Positions 60,546-64,000 of a stretch of DNA of 64,000 bases are shown here, piece after piece. The notes below the pieces were generated by a model that was given only the letters and a program-made list of their open reading frames with translations, was not told the DNA's origin and ran no database searches. The stretch's first letter is position 1. Every line of letters begins with the position of its first letter. The DNA is from Hymenolepis diminuta (Eukaryota > Platyhelminthes > Cestoda > Cyclophyllidea > Hymenolepididae): NCBI GenBank assembly GCA_900708905.1, contig CAADRB010000004.1, positions 3,820,180-3,884,179 of the forward strand. Direction: 5' to 3'. A program made the translations under genes and the position numbers.

Positions 60546-63500
60546 TACCTTGCACAACCTAATTTTTGTCGCTGAAATACACACCTGGAGCATCTTTTTC
60601 AAGTTGAACTCAGCATCGAGCAGTTGAGGCGCATTTAATATTCATTAGATAAAAACAGCAGCAAAACGAACAATCTTGAAATAAATTTTAATGATCTCAT
60701 CTAATTGGGCAATTTGAGCATAAATTATTATCTCGAACAAAGAAGGGAACTCTTGCTCCCTGCTTTTTTAAGGATTTTTTACTTTTAGTTACCGTTTTGC
60801 GTACAAACAGTACCACGGCATTTAATACTCAGTTTCCACGTATTTTTTCAGGAGCTTGATTTGGAATGAAAGCCCAACAATTGTCAGTAAAGCTACCTGG
60901 GAAAATTCAAAACAAAACAAAATTATTGCAACCGCTAAACATTATGAATAACTATAGCCAGGAATCTATGCTCAATTACTTATTATAATATTATGCAAGT
61001 GAAGTTTAATGAATTTTCTACTGAGCTTTATGAAAATCATTTTTCGTTGATTCTTTGTTTTAATATCTTCAAACATATTTTGTAGAATGACAACTTATTT
61101 GCCGGTGTTTCTGAAAATCGTTCTAGTGTTTGCATTGCCAATGGTGATTGAGTGGGGAAAACTGTAATTGAATTACTTGGGATATTATTAAATAAATTTT
61201 ATTGCTTTATCGTAACGAGGTCTTCAAATTTGTGCCGATCGTCCTGCGAATTATTTTCCAGTTCAGCTTGTTTATTATTATTACTAATTTTACTATCCAT
61301 AGTAATAAAAATATTTAACATTTTAATTTTAGAAAGAAATTGATAATGAATAACGGGAAATCCATCAAATGACAAGGAGGAAGGGTTCAAAAAGATACAG
61401 AGAGCAACGTCAAGGTATCAAAGTGTCTTACTTTACTTGATTATGAACTCGCGTTGTACTAAATGGGCAGTTCAGGTTCTAATTCGAATTCCATGATTCA
61501 TAACCTGGATTGCAGAAAGCGCTCGTCTACCACGTTCAGAGCTTATTGGCCGGTGTTATTTAACCAAGAAGAGTCGGTCTTGTCACTTCAATATATTTTT
61601 CCTGTGGTTAAGAAGGTAAGTGATTTAAATGATAGTTTGCAACTTACAGTTTTAATGTAGCAGAAATCGGAGAGGGAAAATAAAGCGGAAGTATTTTAAA
61701 TAGTTAGAACGAGTAGAAAATGTCAACTTTTCGCCTTTTTTTCGCTTTTTCTATCCATTTAATTTGTATTTAATGGATATAATTCATTATATCATGCTCA
61801 AATAATTCAAATTTCAGTAATTAATACGGGGATCCTTGTTGAGTTTACTTACCGCAAAATTCAGACCTAGTTAAGCAACTGATTAGTTTGAATGGTTGCT
61901 CAGGCTATTTTAATACAATATGCCTCATTTTCTAACCAAGTGTGGTAGTGTGATTCAGGCCAAGATGTTTTCAAGTATTCTGAAAACCAAAGTCGACTAA
62001 ATCCGGCTTAAAAGTTCTGGTTAGTACCGCTACATTAAAACAGCTAATCCTGCTAGTACCTTGGCACCAAGAAGAAAGTCCATGCAAAATGTAAATCCCA
62101 ACTTGTAACAACCTACAGCTCTAACATTTGCCCAATCACTCATTCTTTCGTAAATTTGGACCTACCCTTTCTCGCAGTGGCACCATTCAAATAAAGTACA
62201 TTGTAATCTTAATAAAATGTTTCACGACCTCTGTTCAATTTACGTGTAATAGCCTATTCTAATTTATACATTTCTAATAAAATTAACACAGATGGTTAAT
62301 AGTAAAGAGAATAGTTCAAGTAAATAACATTTTGACCAAAAAGTTTATATTTTTGAGTCAAAATTTCGCAAATTGCGATAATTCATCAGGTTTACAACTG
62401 CGACTCTCCAAAAATTTAAAAGTTGCGCATTTATATTGCGCTCACAATATTTAGAAATCCTTGAAACATTCCATTATTCTTGGCAATCATTCGGATCATC
62501 ATTTCTGCTCTAAGCTGTATTCTAGTATGATATTGCATCATGGGATACAATTAAGGTATGATAAATGGGGTCTTAGCCAAAACTGACGGCTTTAGATAAA
62601 GGATCTTTCAGAGTGCAAATTCAGAACCCTTCATTAAAATGACGTAAACTTTCTAATAGGGAAACAGCTTTCAATGTATACCATTTCTGTATTTTTCAAC
62701 TAGTGGCGGATCATTTCATTTCGTTAAACAATTATATAGACGTAGTCAGCTGCTCTTTCGATTTCTAACTAATGGAAAATTGGATGTCGCTGTTAGGCGA
62801 CTGCAGTAGCCTTCACACACTTTTCGCTGGCGGCTAATACTGTTAACCTCTCAGTCAGCACTGGGAGGCGCCAAACCTCGAACTACCATTTTTAAAACTA
62901 ATTGCTCCTTTAAACAAAAATTTGATTATCATTTATGAAGAATTTTGAATTTCATATTTTAAAAAGTGTCTATTTATCATTATCTAAAAATTAAATTCAT
63001 TTCAAATAAACAGGAAACACCTATCGCTTTTATTTTGAATTAATGTCTGAACAACCTCATAAGATAAATCTGAAATATTTAAATAAATATTTACGCGTGT
63101 TGTTTGAAGCGAATTGAGAATTTTAATGACACAAAATCAAAAAATGAGGGTAAAAGTTTGATATAATTTTACCAATGCGTTCGACTTTATTTTTAACCAA
63201 GCCATGACAAAATACTCATAAATTTTTATATGAAGGCATCAAGTGGGGAATAGAGCTAAGGGGGAGAGAATAAATAAAGTATAAAAATATAGAATTAGGA
63301 ATCTTTGTTCATTTGAATCCCTGATGTACTGATATATTCGGCAACAATATTCAATTTTAAGGTTTAAAATTTGACTCTTACATTTTCGAGCGAAAAAATT
63401 AATGACAGTTTATTTAATTGAGCCGCTTAAATTTCACTTTTTTATGAAAAAGTTAAATTTTTTCCATTGACCTTATAAATAAATTATTATTTTGTTAGGT

Positions 63501-64000
63501 AGTGCAGCGTATTTTACTAATTGAATATGAGCAGTTCGTTCAAAGGAGGAGCACCACGTGTCCACTACATTTTATATTAAATGGTTCACAGAAATTCTTC
63601 CGATCTTGAACTACAAACTCTGCTACTGAGCATCTATTTTAGGCAGTATAAATACCTCCTTGATGTGATAAAATTTTAATATTTACTACATATATTTACC
63701 ACTTTTTCGAACAGCATAATCGATATTTATTCAAAAATAATTTATTTTATGATTGGACAGATTTTTCCCGTTTGGGTGTGTTTTCGTAGCTGCCTAGGAC
63801 ATTTTAGTCGTAAAAGCCATCTGTGATGTGTTTCTTGCAAAAAAATTTGTTTAACAAATGTTAAGGTGAAAATATAATGACGAATGATTACTAGACAGTC
63901 AATTATTATTGTCGAAATTAATTTTCTATTTGTGTTTCCTTCCCATTTTTTTGAAATACTGACTAAATCGTTTATGCGAATTAATACACATTGCTCCATA
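60546..64000. other. Intergenic, repeat A copy, no gene recognised
   Basis: AT-rich DNA to the window edge. It holds the best-preserved family A repeat (61340-61665). The 85-residue minus-strand frame at the right edge (63742-63999) runs to the window end and is not recognised. Confidence 0.5.
61340..61665 (+). repeat. Dispersed repeat family A, reference copy
   Basis: Collinear with 9540-9870 and partly with 28200-28300 and 881-1065. Landmarks: AAAAAGATACAGAGAG, GGTATCAAAGTGTCTTAC, TTGTACTAAATGGGCAGTTCA, GCTTATTGGCCGGTG, GTCGGTCTTGTCACTTC and TTACAGTTTTAATG. A short open frame (61463-61660) and a GTAAGTG donor-like site near 61615 occur within it, but neither is conserved in the other copies. 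Confidence 0.6.

Noticed and set aside
1..64000. CRISPR arrays, rRNA, functional tRNA genes, reverse-transcriptase motifs
   Set aside because: No regular spacer-repeat arrays, no rRNA-like blocks, no complete tRNA cloverleaf and no YxDD-type frame were seen on either strand by eye.

Overview
The window looks like nuclear DNA from an invertebrate animal, possibly an arthropod. It is AT-rich and gene-poor, has GT-AG introns with pyrimidine-tract acceptors, AATAAA signals, a decayed mariner transposase and a decayed parvovirus-like insertion. The species cannot be named from the sequence alone.

Region by region: (1) 2.6-10.5 kb holds the one convincing intact host gene. It is a two-exon class A (rhodopsin-like) G-protein-coupled receptor on the + strand, about 521 residues, whose 6.3 kb phase-0 intron falls between TM6 and TM7. 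(2) 10.5-46 kb is mostly intergenic. It carries old dispersed repeats, a tRNA-like relic inside the receptor intron (8.4 kb), a promoter-like island with a strong heat-shock element and two hairpins (22.4-22.8 kb), and an inverted pair of LTR-like copies near 35.3 and 43.2 kb that share an identical AP-1/TATA 14-mer. Several small unassigned ORFs are also present. (3) 46.2-46.9 kb is a broken mariner-family DD37D transposase with all three catalytic aspartates still readable. (4) 51.8-55.9 kb is the most unusual part: a fold-back element of about 4.06 kb derived from a parvovirus-like genome. Its interior (minus strand) has a decayed NS1-type superfamily-3 helicase, an unassigned open region that may be a capsid gene, and further acidic/charged reading frames. 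All are broken by stops and frameshifts. The two terminal inverted repeats of about 445-460 bp are nearly identical. (5) 60.26-60.44 kb looks like the terminal exon of an otherwise unseen + strand gene, with a strong acceptor and an AATAAA about 100 bp after its stop.

The parvovirus-like element appears to combine two features. The N-terminal HUH nickase part of NS1 is missing, and its place is taken by an inverted copy of the element's own 3' end. The TIRs have stayed almost identical while the genes between them have decayed. This would fit a snap-back defective genome frozen on integration, TIRs homogenised by gene conversion, or a non-autonomous element mobilised through its TIRs.
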